In this document: positions 16,899-25,945 of the stretch, one piece after another | How positions within the stretch are numbered: the first letter of the stretch is position 1 | Layout: each line of letters starts with the position of its first letter | Assembly (NCBI RefSeq): GCF_000349845.1 | Contig: NC_020829.1 | Coordinates: forward strand, 186,001 to 250,000 | Source of the DNA: Pseudomonas sp. ATCC 13867 | GTDB taxonomy: Bacteria; Pseudomonadota; Gammaproteobacteria; Pseudomonadales; Pseudomonadaceae | Direction: 5' to 3' | DNA: 64,000 nt | Notes under the pieces: model-generated | The model's input: only the letters and a program-made list of their open reading frames with translations | The model's database searches: none | What the model was told of the DNA's origin: nothing | Position numbers and translations under genes: made by a program

Positions 16899-17485
16899 GT
16901 TTCACCCTCGCCGCGCCCGCCCTTTACCAGGAAGAGATCCGCAAGAGCCGCTTCCACTGCGTCGCCGCGCCGATCGCCAGCGAGGCCGAGGCCCAGGCCT
17001 TCCTCGCCGCGCACCGCGACGCCAGCGCCGGGCACAACTGCTGGGCCTGGAAGCTGGGCAACCAGTACCGCTTCAGCGACGACGGCGAGCCCGGCGGCAC
17101 CGCTGGACGACCGATGCTGGTGGCCATCGAGGGGCAGGACATGGACCGCGTGGTGGTCATGGTCAGCCGCTGGTTCGGCGGCATCAAGCTCGGCACCGGC
17201 GGCCTGGCCCGCGCCTACGGCGGCTGCGCGGCGAAATGCCTGCAGGACGCGCCGCGCGTGGAGCTGGTGCCCAGCAGCCGGCTGACCTTCGAGTGCAGTT
17301 TTGCCGAGCACGCGCTGTTCAAGGCACGGCTGCTGGCGCTCGGCGCGGTCATAGAAGACGAGGCCTACGGCGCCGCCGGCGTACGCCTGACGCTGAACCT
17401 GCCGACCGCCCAGGTCGCCGCCCTGCAACGGCTGCTCGGTGACCTCAGCCGGGGTCGTATCCAGGCCGGGTCGCTGGACGCCTGA
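16895..17485 (+). CDS. YigZ/IMPACT family protein
   Basis: 196 aa from the ATG at 16895, which overlaps the TetR stop codon. The signature of the UPF0029/IMPACT fold is clear: EEIRKSRFHCVAAP, HNCWAWKLG, SDDGEPGGTAGRPML and VVMVSRWFGGIKLGTGGL. A C-terminal DUF1949-like ferredoxin-fold region follows (LTFECSFAEHALFK). The bacterial function is not settled; eukaryotic IMPACT regulates Gcn2, and E. coli YigZ has no firm role. The coupling to a RutR-like regulator is unusual enough to note. Confidence 0.88.
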   Translation: MSFTLAAPALYQEEIRKSRFHCVAAPIASEAEAQAFLAAHRDASAGHNCWAWKLGNQYRFSDDGEPGGTAGRPMLVAIEGQDMDRVVVMVSRWFGGIKLGTGGLARAYGGCAAKCLQDAPRVELVPSSRLTFECSFAEHALFKARLLALGAVIEDEAYGAAGVRLTLNLPTAQVAALQRLLGDLSRGRIQAGSLDA

Positions 17486-17945
17486 GGCTTCTCCCCAGTC
17501 GCCGTGGAGCCGCCTGTGGATAACCTGTGGCTCGCCTCCGCTTGTGCCGATGAATCGTGGCTCCGGCTGTCCTGCTCAATTTTTGAGCAAAAGCGCCATC
17601 GAGAGCTGAGCATTATTTGAACAAGTTGTGGAAAAGCTGTTGGCAACTTTCGCCGGTTTTTCCTGTTCGGAGGCTGTCGGATTATTCAGTGGATTTATGC
17701 AGTCCCCGCAGCGCCTGGGCTCGGGCCTTGCAGGCGAGTATTGCGGGGCGGTGGAGAACTCGGTGTAAAAGCTCTGAACAATCTGTGAGTAGTCTGTGAG
17801 CTGTAAGGCCGCGATAGTCACCACGGCGGGGCGGTGATCGAACGCCGCAGCGCGTCGCCGGCGGCAAAGCGTGCGTCGGGATGTACCGCCAGGCTGTTGA
17901 TAACTTTGGGGAAAAAGCGCCGGAGCGGAGGCCGGCGCCGGGGGC
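17486..17945. other. Gene-free spacer with DnaA-box-like sequences and an MCP terminator
   Basis: No gene seen. It has TGTGGATAA at 17515-17523 (a perfect DnaA-box match in reverse), TTGTGGAAAA near 17625 and TGTTGATAA near 17895. A hairpin GCTCAA-TTT-TTGAGC lies near 17573. The stem GCGCCGG/CCGGCGC (17917-17938), with five A on its left, is a probable intrinsic terminator for the minus-strand chemoreceptor gene. The DnaA-like motifs are too sparse to claim an origin. Confidence 0.5.
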
Positions 17946-19874
17946 CTACAGGCGGAATTGCGCCATCTGCCGCGCCAGGTCGTCGGCCAGGGCGCGCAGC
18001 TCGCGGCATTGCTCGCTGCCGTGCTGCACCTCGCGGGTGGTGGCGTGGGCGAGGTCGGCGATGCCCTGCACGTTGCGGTTGATCTCCTCGGTCACCGCCG
18101 ATTGCTCCTCGGTGGCCGTGGCGACCTGGTGGTTGATATCGCTGATGCGTTCCACCTGGTCGGCGATGGCGCCCAGCGAGGCGCCGGCCTGTTCGCTGGC
18201 GGCCAGGCTCTGGCCGGTGACCTGCTGGCCGGACTGCATCGAGCGCACGGCGGTGTCGGCGCCGTCCTTGAGGCGCTGGATGATGGCGAGGATTTCATCG
18301 GTGGAACCCTGGGTACGGCTGGCCAGGGTGCGCACCTCGTCCGCCACCACGGCGAAGCCACGGCCCAGCTCGCCCGCGCGCGCCGCTTCGATGGCCGCGT
18401 TGAGGGCGAGCAGGTTGGTCTGTTCGGATACGCCGCGAATCACCGCCAGCACCTGGTCGATACTCGCCACCTGGTCGGCCAGTTGGCCCACCGCGCCGGC
18501 GGCCTCGCCGATCTCGCCGGACATGCGCTGGCCGAGCTGCAGTGAGCCGTCGACCACCCGCCGCGCCTCGCCGGCTTCGTCCCGCGCCTGCTGCGAGGCG
18601 CTGGCCGCCTGTTCGGCGTTGCGCGCGATTTCCTGCACGGTGCTGCCCATCTCGTTCACCGTCGTGGCGACCATGTCGGTCATCTCCTGCTGGCGGCCGG
18701 CGCGCTCGGCGGTGTTGTCCACCACCTGCGCCACTTCGCCGACGGTACGCAGCAATTGCTGGCTGGTGGCGAGCACGGCGCCGATCAGCGCGCGCTGGCC
18801 TTCGAGGAAGCGGTTGAAGCCGCGCGCCAGGTCGCCCAGTTCGTCGGTACGGCTGTCGTCCAGGCGGCGGGTGAGATCGCCGCCACCGCCGCCGATTTCC
18901 AGCAGCGCGCCGGTGACCTGGCGGATCGGCTTGACCAGGCTGCGTGCCATCAGCACCACCAGCGCCAGGCAGAGCAGCGCCACCACGGCACCGGCGAGGC
19001 CCGAGAGCGTCAGCGCCTCGCGGGCGTCGGCGTAGATTTCCGCTTCCGGCACTTCGCTGACCAGGGTCCAGCCCAGGTCGTGCAGCGGCAGGCTGGCGGC
19101 GAGGAAGGCCTCGCCGTCGCGCTCGAAGCGGGCGCTCTGGAAGTCGTGCCGACCCAGCAGCGCGGCCGCGACCTGCGGGCCGACCAGGTCGTCGAGGGTG
19201 CGGCCCTTGGGCAGCGTCGGATCGGGATGGATCTGCACCTGGCCGTCGTTCTTCACCAGGTACACCCGGCCGGACTGGCCGAAGCGGAAGTCGCGGATCA
19301 GTGCCGACAGCTCGCGCATCTCCAGGCCCAGCCCGGCGATGCCCAGCAGCTTGCCGTCGCGCTCCACGCGCTGGTCGATGAACAGCGCCAGCTCGCCGGT
19401 GCCGCCGTCGGTGTCGATGTTCCAGATGCGCGGCTTGCCGCTGTCGATGAACTGGAAGTACCAGCTGTCCTTCGGCTCGCTGCGGCTCAGGATGCGCTCC
19501 TTGCCCTTGTCGCTGTAGTAGGCGCCGCTGGCGTTGGCGGCGATCAGCGCGGAGAAGGCCTTCTGCGAGGCGCGGATGCCGCCCAGGTAGCGGGTGAACT
19601 CGGCCAGTTGCTCGGGGCTTTCGCCGCCGGCCAGCCAGTCCTGCACCAGGGGGTTCTCGGCAATGCCGGAGGCAGCGGTGATGGGGCCAGTGAGGCGCCG
19701 TTCGAAGTCGTTGGCGATTGCCTGGATGCTTGCCGGCAGCGCCTGTTCGAGCAGGTAGCGCTCGCTCAGGCGGTTGACCAGCACGGCATACAGGCCGAGG
19801 ACGATGAGCAGGCTGATCAGCAGGGCGGCGCCCATGCTGAGGATGAGTTGGGTCTGGATACTTCGCAGGCGCAT
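17946..19874 (-). CDS. Methyl-accepting chemotaxis protein with periplasmic Cache sensor
   Basis: 642 aa; start at 19874 chosen for GGAGGA 10 bases upstream. A transmembrane helix ([20 protein letters not shown], about 9-32) is followed by a periplasmic dCACHE-like region (about 35-270; [36 protein letters not shown]). Next come a second helix ([19 protein letters not shown]), a HAMP segment ([20 protein letters not shown]) and the signalling domain with the hairpin tip [19 protein letters not shown]. No C-terminal CheR-binding pentapeptide is seen (it ends MAQFRL). It senses a small molecule or amino acid; the ligand is unknown. It sits beside xdhCBA on the same strand. Confidence 0.9.
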   Translation of the reverse strand: MRLRSIQTQLILSMGAALLISLLIVLGLYAVLVNRLSERYLLEQALPASIQAIANDFERRLTGPITAASGIAENPLVQDWLAGGESPEQLAEFTRYLGGIRASQKAFSALIAANASGAYYSDKGKERILSRSEPKDSWYFQFIDSGKPRIWNIDTDGGTGELALFIDQRVERDGKLLGIAGLGLEMRELSALIRDFRFGQSGRVYLVKNDGQVQIHPDPTLPKGRTLDDLVGPQVAAALLGRHDFQSARFERDGEAFLAASLPLHDLGWTLVSEVPEAEIYADAREALTLSGLAGAVVALLCLALVVLMARSLVKPIRQVTGALLEIGGGGGDLTRRLDDSRTDELGDLARGFNRFLEGQRALIGAVLATSQQLLRTVGEVAQVVDNTAERAGRQQEMTDMVATTVNEMGSTVQEIARNAEQAASASQQARDEAGEARRVVDGSLQLGQRMSGEIGEAAGAVGQLADQVASIDQVLAVIRGVSEQTNLLALNAAIEAARAGELGRGFAVVADEVRTLASRTQGSTDEILAIIQRLKDGADTAVRSMQSGQQVTGQSLAASEQAGASLGAIADQVERISDINHQVATATEEQSAVTEEINRNVQGIADLAHATTREVQHGSEQCRELRALADDLARQMAQFRL

Positions 19875-19983
19875 TTTCTTGTTCTCCTCCGAACGCACGG
19901 CGAATCGCCCGCTATGGGAGGCGGGCGAAGAGACGGGGTCAGGAGGTTATCGGCCGGGCCGCGGAAAACTGTTGTCCAGCTGG

Positions 19984-20820
19984 TCAGCTTTTTGTCGACT
20001 CGCTGCACAGCGCGGTCCAGGCGACGCCTTCGCGCGTCCGGCGCGGCGGTGCGTCCTGGTGATAGCGGGCGATGACCTGGGCGGCGATGGAGATGGCGAC
20101 TTCCAGCGGACGTTTGCCGGGCACTTCGGCCAGGCCGATGGGGCAGTGCAGTTGCGCGATGGCTTCCGCTGGATAACCGTGCTGCTCCAGGCGCATCCGG
20201 AAGCGCTGGGCCTTGGTGCGCGAGCCGATCATGCCGAGGAAACCGGCGTCGCCGCGCTTGAGCACGGCTTCGGCGAGGGCGTAGTCGAGCGGGTGGTTGT
20301 GGGTCATGACCAGGAAGTAGCTGCCTGGCGGCGCTTCGCTCACCGCGTCTTCCGGCTCGTCGAGCAGGCGCATGCGTACGCCCTCGGGCACCGTTTGCGG
20401 AAACTGGGCCACGCGGCTGTCGACCCATTCCAGGCGCAGCGGCAAGCCCGCCAGCAGCGGCGCCAGGGCGCGGCCCACGTGGCCGGCGCCGAACAGCAGC
20501 ACCTGTGGCCCGCGCGCGGCGAAGCACTCGAACAGCAGGCTGGCGCGTCCGCCGCAGCACTGGCCCAGGCGGGGGCCGAGGGGGAAGTGCTCCAGCGCCT
20601 GCGCATCCTGGCCGGCCAGCAGGAGCTTGCGTGCGTGCTCGATGGCGGCGAACTCCAGGTGACCGCCGCCGATGGTGTCCACCGTGGTCTCGGCGGTGAC
20701 CAGCATCTTGCTGCCGGACTCGCGCGGGGTGGAGCCCTGCACGCCGACCACGGTGACCAGCACATAGGGCTCGGCGCTGTCGCGCAGGCGGGCGATGGCG
20801 TCCATCCAGGTTCGGGTCAT
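19984..20820 (-). CDS. xdhC: Xanthine dehydrogenase accessory protein XdhC
   Basis: 278 aa. The N-terminal XdhC/CoxI domain has VTVVGVQGSTPRESGSKML and DTIGGGHLE. A Rossmann-like C-terminal half has LLFGAGHVGRALAPLLAGL and MIGSRTKAQRF. It binds molybdopterin and helps insert the sulfurated cofactor into XdhB. It follows xdhB by two bases, completing an xdhABC operon on the minus strand. Confidence 0.92.
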   Translation of the reverse strand: MTRTWMDAIARLRDSAEPYVLVTVVGVQGSTPRESGSKMLVTAETTVDTIGGGHLEFAAIEHARKLLLAGQDAQALEHFPLGPRLGQCCGGRASLLFECFAARGPQVLLFGAGHVGRALAPLLAGLPLRLEWVDSRVAQFPQTVPEGVRMRLLDEPEDAVSEAPPGSYFLVMTHNHPLDYALAEAVLKRGDAGFLGMIGSRTKAQRFRMRLEQHGYPAEAIAQLHCPIGLAEVPGKRPLEVAISIAAQVIARYHQDAPPRRTREGVAWTALCSESTKS

Positions 20821-20822
20821 GG

Positions 20823-23354
20823 CTAGGGTTCCTGGGTCGAGTTGGGTGTGGGCGGGTTTCCCTTCACCCCAGCCCTCTCCCCTAGGGAGAGGGGGCTTTC
20901 CGCTGCAGTGGTCACGGTCGGCGCGTCGTCCTCTGCCGCAGTTTCCGGCTGACTCTGTGGGGCCGCTTCACGCCGAACGGTCCCCTCTCCCTCTGGGAGA
21001 GGGTTAGGGTGAGGGCGCTCTTGCTCCGAACGGCGCAAAGCTTCGCAAGCCCACAGCACCCGCTCCGGCGTCGCCGGCGTATCCAGGTCCGGGCTCACCC
21101 GGTAATCCGCCAGGCTGGCGATGGCATCGCGCAGCGCCGACCACACCGAGATCGCCAGCATGAGCGGCGGTTCGCCCACGGCCTTGGACAGGTACACGCT
21201 GTCTTCCTCGTTGGGACGGTCGAACAGTGCCACGCGGAAGTCCTCGGGCAGGTCGCTCACCGCCGGAATCTTGTAGGTCGCGGGGCCCACCGTGAGCAGC
21301 CGCCCCTGATCGTCCCAGCGCAGCTCCTCGGTGGTCAGCCAGCCCATGCCCTGGACGAAGCCGCCCTCGATCTGGCCGATGTCGATGGCCGGGTTCACGC
21401 TGCGGCCGACGTCGTGGAGGATATCCACCCGCTGCACGCGGTATTCGCCGGTGAGCGTGTCCACCTCCACCTCGGACACCGCCGCACCATAGGCGAAGTA
21501 GAAGAACGGGTGACCCTGGCCCTTCTCGCGGTCGTAGAAGATTTTCGGTGTGCGGTAGAAGCCGGTGGCGGAGAGCTGGATGCGCGCGAAATAGGCATCC
21601 TGGATGACTTCGGTGAAGCCCAGGTGCCGCGCCCCGACGGTCACGCCGCCGTGCTCGAAGCGAATCTCCTGCGGCTTCACCCCATCGCGCTCGGCGAGGA
21701 AGTCGATCAGCCGTTTCTTCAACGTACGCGCCGCGTCGCGGGCGGCCATGCCGTTCAGGTCGGTGCCGCTGGAGGCGGCGGTGGGCGAGGTGTTGGGCAC
21801 CTTGTCGGTGCGCGTCGCGGTGATGTGCACCTGGTGCAACGGCACCTGGAATTCCTCGGCGACGATCTGCGCGACCTTGGTGTTCAGGCCCTGACCCATC
21901 TCGGTGCCGCCGTGGTTCAGCTGGATGCTGCCGTCGGTGTACAGGTGGACCAGCGCGCCGGCCTGGTTGAGGTGCTGCGCGGTGAAGGAAATGCCGAACT
22001 TCACCGGCGTCAGCGCCAGGCCCTTCTTCAGCACCGGACTGGCGGCGTTGAAGGCGCGGATCTGCGAGCGCCGCGCGGCGTAATCGCTGCTCTGTTCCAG
22101 CCGCGCGATCAGCTCGCCCAGCAGGTTGTGCTCGACCTTCTGGTGGTAGGGCGTCAGCTCACACCCGGCGCCGCCGTAGAGGTTCAGCTTGCGCACGTCC
22201 AGCGGGTCCTTGCCCACCGCGCGGGCGATGTCGTCCATCGCGCGCTCGATGATCATCATCCCCTGCGGTCCGCCGAAGCCACGGAAGGCGGTGTGCGAGA
22301 CGCTGTTGGTGAAGCTGCGGTAGCCGGAGATGGCGACGTCGGGGATGAAGTAGGCGTTGTCGGCGTGGAACATCGCGCGGTCGATGATGGCGTCGGAGAG
22401 GTCCGGCGAATGGCCGCAGTCGCCCACCACTTCCAGTTGCGCGGCGAGCAGCCGGCCGGTGTCGTCGAAGCCGATCCGGTAGCGGTTGTGGAAGGGGTGG
22501 CGCTTGCCGGTCAGGCGCATGTCCTCGGCGCGCGGCAGGCGCAGCTTCACCGCGCGGCCGGTCTTGTGCGCGAGCAATGCGGCGAGGCAGGCGAAGGGCG
22601 CGGCCTGGGTTTCCTTGCCGCCGAAGCCGCCGCCCATGCGCCGCACTTCCACCGTGACCTTGGCCAGCGGAATCGCCAGCACTTCGGCCACCAGTTTCTG
22701 CACCTCGCTGGGGTGCTGGCTGGAGGTGTGCACCAGCATGCCGCCATCGTCGGTCGGCAGCGCCAGGGAGGCCTGGCCTTCGAGGTAGAAATGCTCCTGG
22801 CCGCCAACGAACTGGCGGGCCTCCAGCACATGCGGCGCGGCGGCCAGCGCGGCCTCGGCATCGCCCCGGCGCATGTAGTGCGGCGGGCGCACGAAGCACT
22901 CCTCGGCCTTGGCCCGCAACGGATCGAGCAGCGGGGCCTCCCTGGCATATTCCACCTTCGCCAGGCGCGCCGCGCGGCGGGCCTGGACCAGGCTCTCGGC
23001 GGCGACGGCGAACAGCGCCTGGCCGTGGTACTTCACGCGCTCGCCGGCCAGCAGTGGGTCGCCGGGGAATACCGGGCCGATATCGGTGTGGCCGGGCACG
23101 TCAGCCAGCGTCAGCACGGCGACCACGCCCGGCGCGGCGCACACGGCATCGAGGTCGAGGGCGAGCACCCGGCCGCAAGCGATCTCGGTCAGGCCGACGG
23201 CGGCGTGCAGCAGTTCGCGCGGCTCCTTGAGGTCGTCCACATAGCGCGCCGCGCCGCTGACGTGCAGCGTCGCGCTGTCGTGTTCGCGGGGCTGTCCCGC
23301 GCTGTGTACGGCGACCGTCACGCCGTTGCCGGCTAGCGGCGGCAGACTACGCAT
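20823..23354 (-). CDS. xdhB: Xanthine dehydrogenase large (molybdopterin) subunit XdhB, with repeat-derived C-terminal tail
   Basis: 843 aa. Molybdenum hydroxylase motifs are intact: VEVRRMGGGFGGKETQA, AFRGFGGPQGM, NHGGTEMGQGLNTK and the active-site Glu near KAVGEPPLMLAISV. It oxidises hypoxanthine and xanthine to urate together with XdhA. The conserved protein seems to end around VLWACEALRR. The last 68 residues (starting SEQERPHPNPLPEGEG, later SPLSLGERAGVKGN) are translated from a paired REP-like element at 20861-21015. Its start overlaps the end of xdhA by 8 bases. The tail probably reflects insertion of the repeat at the stop codon. Confidence 0.92.
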   Translation of the reverse strand: MRSLPPLAGNGVTVAVHSAGQPREHDSATLHVSGAARYVDDLKEPRELLHAAVGLTEIACGRVLALDLDAVCAAPGVVAVLTLADVPGHTDIGPVFPGDPLLAGERVKYHGQALFAVAAESLVQARRAARLAKVEYAREAPLLDPLRAKAEECFVRPPHYMRRGDAEAALAAAPHVLEARQFVGGQEHFYLEGQASLALPTDDGGMLVHTSSQHPSEVQKLVAEVLAIPLAKVTVEVRRMGGGFGGKETQAAPFACLAALLAHKTGRAVKLRLPRAEDMRLTGKRHPFHNRYRIGFDDTGRLLAAQLEVVGDCGHSPDLSDAIIDRAMFHADNAYFIPDVAISGYRSFTNSVSHTAFRGFGGPQGMMIIERAMDDIARAVGKDPLDVRKLNLYGGAGCELTPYHQKVEHNLLGELIARLEQSSDYAARRSQIRAFNAASPVLKKGLALTPVKFGISFTAQHLNQAGALVHLYTDGSIQLNHGGTEMGQGLNTKVAQIVAEEFQVPLHQVHITATRTDKVPNTSPTAASSGTDLNGMAARDAARTLKKRLIDFLAERDGVKPQEIRFEHGGVTVGARHLGFTEVIQDAYFARIQLSATGFYRTPKIFYDREKGQGHPFFYFAYGAAVSEVEVDTLTGEYRVQRVDILHDVGRSVNPAIDIGQIEGGFVQGMGWLTTEELRWDDQGRLLTVGPATYKIPAVSDLPEDFRVALFDRPNEEDSVYLSKAVGEPPLMLAISVWSALRDAIASLADYRVSPDLDTPATPERVLWACEALRRSEQERPHPNPLPEGEGTVRREAAPQSQPETAAEDDAPTVTTAAESPLSLGERAGVKGNPPTPNSTQEP
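20861..21015. repeat. Paired REP-like element inside the 3' end of xdhB
   Basis: Copies in opposite orientation lie at about 20861-20895 (CTTCACCCCAGCCCTCTCCC with GGGAGAGGGGG) and 20982-21015. They are the same family as 6917-7025. The doublet is in frame with xdhB and is read as protein. Confidence 0.85.
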
Positions 23355-24771
23355 GGCGCACCTCCGCAGGGCGTTCGGACTCTTCCAGTAATGCGCGTTG
23401 CAAGAGGTTCTGCGCCACCTTCAGGCGATAGGTGGCGCTGGCGCGCAGGTCGTCGATGGGCTGGAAATCCCGGGGGATCGCGGCTTGCGCGGCGGCCACG
23501 GCGGCGGCGTCGAAGGGTCTGCCGCGCAGCGCCGCTTCGGTCCGTGCACCGCGTAACGGCGTGGCCGCCATGCCGCCGCAGGCCAGGCGCGCATCGGTGA
23601 CGATGCCGGCGGCGTCGAGGTCCAGGCGCAGGGCCATGCACAGGGCGGAAATGTCGTCGTCGCGGCGCTTGGAAATCTTGTCGACGCGGAACCGCTGGTG
23701 GGCGCGCAGGCGCGGGATCAGCACCGACTCGATGTACTCGCCGGGTTGCAGGAGGGTGCTGCGGTAACCGATGAAGAAGCCGTCGATGGACACCTCGCGC
23801 ACGGCCCCCGCCTTGCGCAGCCGTAGCCGCGCATCCAGCGCCAGCAGCACCGGCGGCATGTCGCCGATGGGCGAGGCGTTGGCGATATTGCCGCCGAGGG
23901 TTCCGCGCTGGCGGATCTGCAGGGAGCCCAGGCGCTCCAGCAGGGCGCCGACGCCGGGGAATTCCTCCAGTGCTTCGAGGCAGTCGGCATAGGGGCGCGC
24001 GGCACCGATCAGCAGGTGCGCGGGATGGGTTTCCAGGCGCTGGAGTTCGGCGACATGGTCGAGGTGAATCAGCGCCGGGAAGGGCTTCAGGTTCTGCGTG
24101 GCCTCCAATGCCAGGTCGGTGCCGCCGGCGATCAGCCGTGCCTGTGGATGGCGTTGCAGCAGGTCGTCCAGTTCATCCAGCGAGGTTGGCAGCCAGGCCT
24201 GTTGCGCGCCGTCCTGCAGAGTGCCGGCGGCAGGCAGTTCGCGCAGGCGGGCGAGCGTCAGGCTGGCGTTCCGCGCGAAACGGTCGGCGCAGGGTTGCGC
24301 GGCGATCTGCGTGGCGGCATCGAGGATCGGCCGGTAGCCGGTGCAGCGGCACAGGTTGCCGGACAGCGCGGTCAGCGCCGTCTCGCGGTCGTGGGGCGGC
24401 GGCGAGTGGCGCCAGGCGAACAGCAACATGACGATCCCCGGCGTGCAGAACCCGCATTGCGAGCCGTGGCAGTCCACCATCGCCTGCTGCACCGGGTGCA
24501 GCGCGCCGCCCTCGGAGAGGTGTTCGACGGTCAGCACCTGGCGCCCGTGCACCGCGCCGAGCAGGGTGATACAGGCGTTCACCGCGCGGTAGCGCAGCGA
24601 CTCGCCGTCAGCCTCGACCAGCACCACCGTGCAGGCGCCGCAATCGCCGGAGGCGCAGCCCTCCTTGGTGCCGGTACGGGCCAGGTGGTTGCGCAGGTAG
24701 TCGAGCAGGCTGGTTTCCGGCGCCGCGCCGTCGGCCCGGATCAGCTCGTCGCCCAGCAGGAACTGGATCAT
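23347..24771 (-). CDS. xdhA: Xanthine dehydrogenase small subunit XdhA (2Fe-2S and FAD)
   Basis: 474 aa from the ATG at 24771 (GAGGA upstream; longer readings are unsupported). The N-terminal plant-type 2Fe-2S domain has GCASGDCGACTVVL. The second cluster domain follows with CGFCTPG and LCRCTGYRPI. The FAD domain from about 175 contains LIAGGTDLALEATQ and GTLGGNIANASPIGD, then the CO-dehydrogenase-type C-terminal segment. It is the first gene of xdhABC, divergent from ahpC. The electron acceptor is presumably NAD+. Confidence 0.93.
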   Translation of the reverse strand: MIQFLLGDELIRADGAAPETSLLDYLRNHLARTGTKEGCASGDCGACTVVLVEADGESLRYRAVNACITLLGAVHGRQVLTVEHLSEGGALHPVQQAMVDCHGSQCGFCTPGIVMLLFAWRHSPPPHDRETALTALSGNLCRCTGYRPILDAATQIAAQPCADRFARNASLTLARLRELPAAGTLQDGAQQAWLPTSLDELDDLLQRHPQARLIAGGTDLALEATQNLKPFPALIHLDHVAELQRLETHPAHLLIGAARPYADCLEALEEFPGVGALLERLGSLQIRQRGTLGGNIANASPIGDMPPVLLALDARLRLRKAGAVREVSIDGFFIGYRSTLLQPGEYIESVLIPRLRAHQRFRVDKISKRRDDDISALCMALRLDLDAAGIVTDARLACGGMAATPLRGARTEAALRGRPFDAAAVAAAQAAIPRDFQPIDDLRASATYRLKVAQNLLQRALLEESERPAEVRHA

Positions 24772-24939
24772 GGGGAGTCCTCGTCGTCGGGCGCCGGCGC
24801 CCTCAAGGCAAGCATAGGCTCGCGGGGCTTTTTGACCAGATAGCCAGGAATGACCAGGACGCAGGGCGTACAACGCGCGTTGCGCGGTCGGCGCCGAGGT
24901 TGGGCCCGGAGTGCGCTGCGCCCCTGCTCCCGCGCAGGA

Positions 24940-25121
24940 TGCGGAGGCCAGGATTGATAGGAAACTTCTTCCTTATATATATCTATTGATAGATACACTC
25001 AATCTAGATGATGCCCTAAATCAATGGGCCTTTCCTGTCATCAGGCGATAATCTTGCCCCTGTCGAATTTCAACTGATCGACCACTCGATTAAACGACAA
25101 CTCTCTACGAGGAATTGCCTA
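24940..25121. promoter_or_regulatory. xdhA / ahpC divergent promoter region; possible OxyR site
   Basis: This A/T-rich tract upstream of ahpC has ATAG at 24957-24960 and the dyad TCTAT-TG-ATAGA at 24982-24993. ahpC is a classical OxyR target and these half sites resemble ATAG/CTAT elements, but the N7 spacing of the full OxyR consensus is not cleanly matched. The ahpC ribosome binding site is GAGGAAT near 25108-25114. Confidence 0.35.
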
Positions 25122-25685
25122 ATGAACCTGATCAACACCGCCGTTCAACCGTTCAAGGTCAACGCTTTCCACAATGGCAAGTTCATCGAAGTCACCGAAG
25201 AGTCCCTCAAGGGCCACTGGTCGGTTCTGATCTTCATGCCGGCAGCCTTCACCTTCAACTGCCCGACCGAGATCGAAGACGCGGCCAACAACTACTCCGC
25301 ATTCCGTGACGCCGGTACCGAGGTCTACATCGTTACCACCGACACCCACTTCTCCCACAAGGTGTGGCACGAAACCTCCCCGGCCGTGGGCAAGGCTCAG
25401 TTCCCGCTGATCGGCGACCCGACCCACCAGCTGACCAACGCCTTCGGCGTACACATCCCGGAAGAAGGCCTGGCGCTGCGCGGCACCTTCGTGATCAACC
25501 CGGAAGGCATCATCAAGACCGTCGAAATCCACTCCAACGAGATCGCTCGTGACGTCGGCGAAACCCTGCGCAAGCTGAAAGCTGCCCAGTACACCGCCGC
25601 TCACCCGGGCGAAGTCTGCCCGGCCAAGTGGAAAGAAGGCGAGAAGACCCTGGCTCCTTCCCTGGACCTGGTCGGCAAGATCTAA
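25122..25685 (+). CDS. ahpC: Alkyl hydroperoxide reductase peroxiredoxin AhpC
   Basis: 187 aa, the normal AhpC length. The peroxidatic Cys is C47 (FTFNCPTE) and the resolving Cys is C166 (GEVCPAKW), so it is a typical 2-Cys peroxiredoxin. It reduces H2O2, organic peroxides and peroxynitrite and is recycled by AhpF, encoded 260 bases downstream. The start has GAGGAATT eight bases upstream. The coding sequence uses a markedly regular set of preferred codons, as expected for a highly expressed protein. Confidence 0.97.
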   Translation: MNLINTAVQPFKVNAFHNGKFIEVTEESLKGHWSVLIFMPAAFTFNCPTEIEDAANNYSAFRDAGTEVYIVTTDTHFSHKVWHETSPAVGKAQFPLIGDPTHQLTNAFGVHIPEEGLALRGTFVINPEGIIKTVEIHSNEIARDVGETLRKLKAAQYTAAHPGEVCPAKWKEGEKTLAPSLDLVGKI

Positions 25686-25691
25686 AAACGG

Positions 25692-25820
25692 CTGGGAAGC
25701 TGTTGCGCAGCGCTCCTGCTGCGTTGAAATCAGGCGCGGGCTTTGTCATTTACAATTTGTAAACTCCGCGCCCACGCCTGATTTCGCCTTGCCTGAGCGC
25801 TTGCTCACGACGCTTCCCAA
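25692..25820. repeat. Long near-symmetrical inverted repeat between ahpC and ahpF
   Basis: A 129-bp imperfect palindrome centred at 25756. The core TTTACAA-T-TTGTAAA (25749-25763) is perfect. Outward arms share GAAATCAGGCG, then AGCGCTC with single-base bulges, and end in TGGGAAGC (25693-25700) / GCTTCCCA (25812-25819). It could act as a terminator or attenuator and mRNA stabiliser that sets AhpC above AhpF. Confidence 0.8.
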
Positions 25821-25945
25821 TCCGTTTACGCAGTACCCCGAGGATGCCTACCGGCATCCTCCCTACCTAAAGCCAAAAGCGTGCGTAGGGTGGGCTGAAA
25901 AGCTCGCCGGGGAACCCCTTTGCTCTGATTCCGAGGATCTGAATC

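Noticed and set aside
17486..17945. Replication origin
   Set aside because: Only three scattered DnaA-like motifs, no A/T-rich unwinding region and no dnaA/rpmH neighbours.
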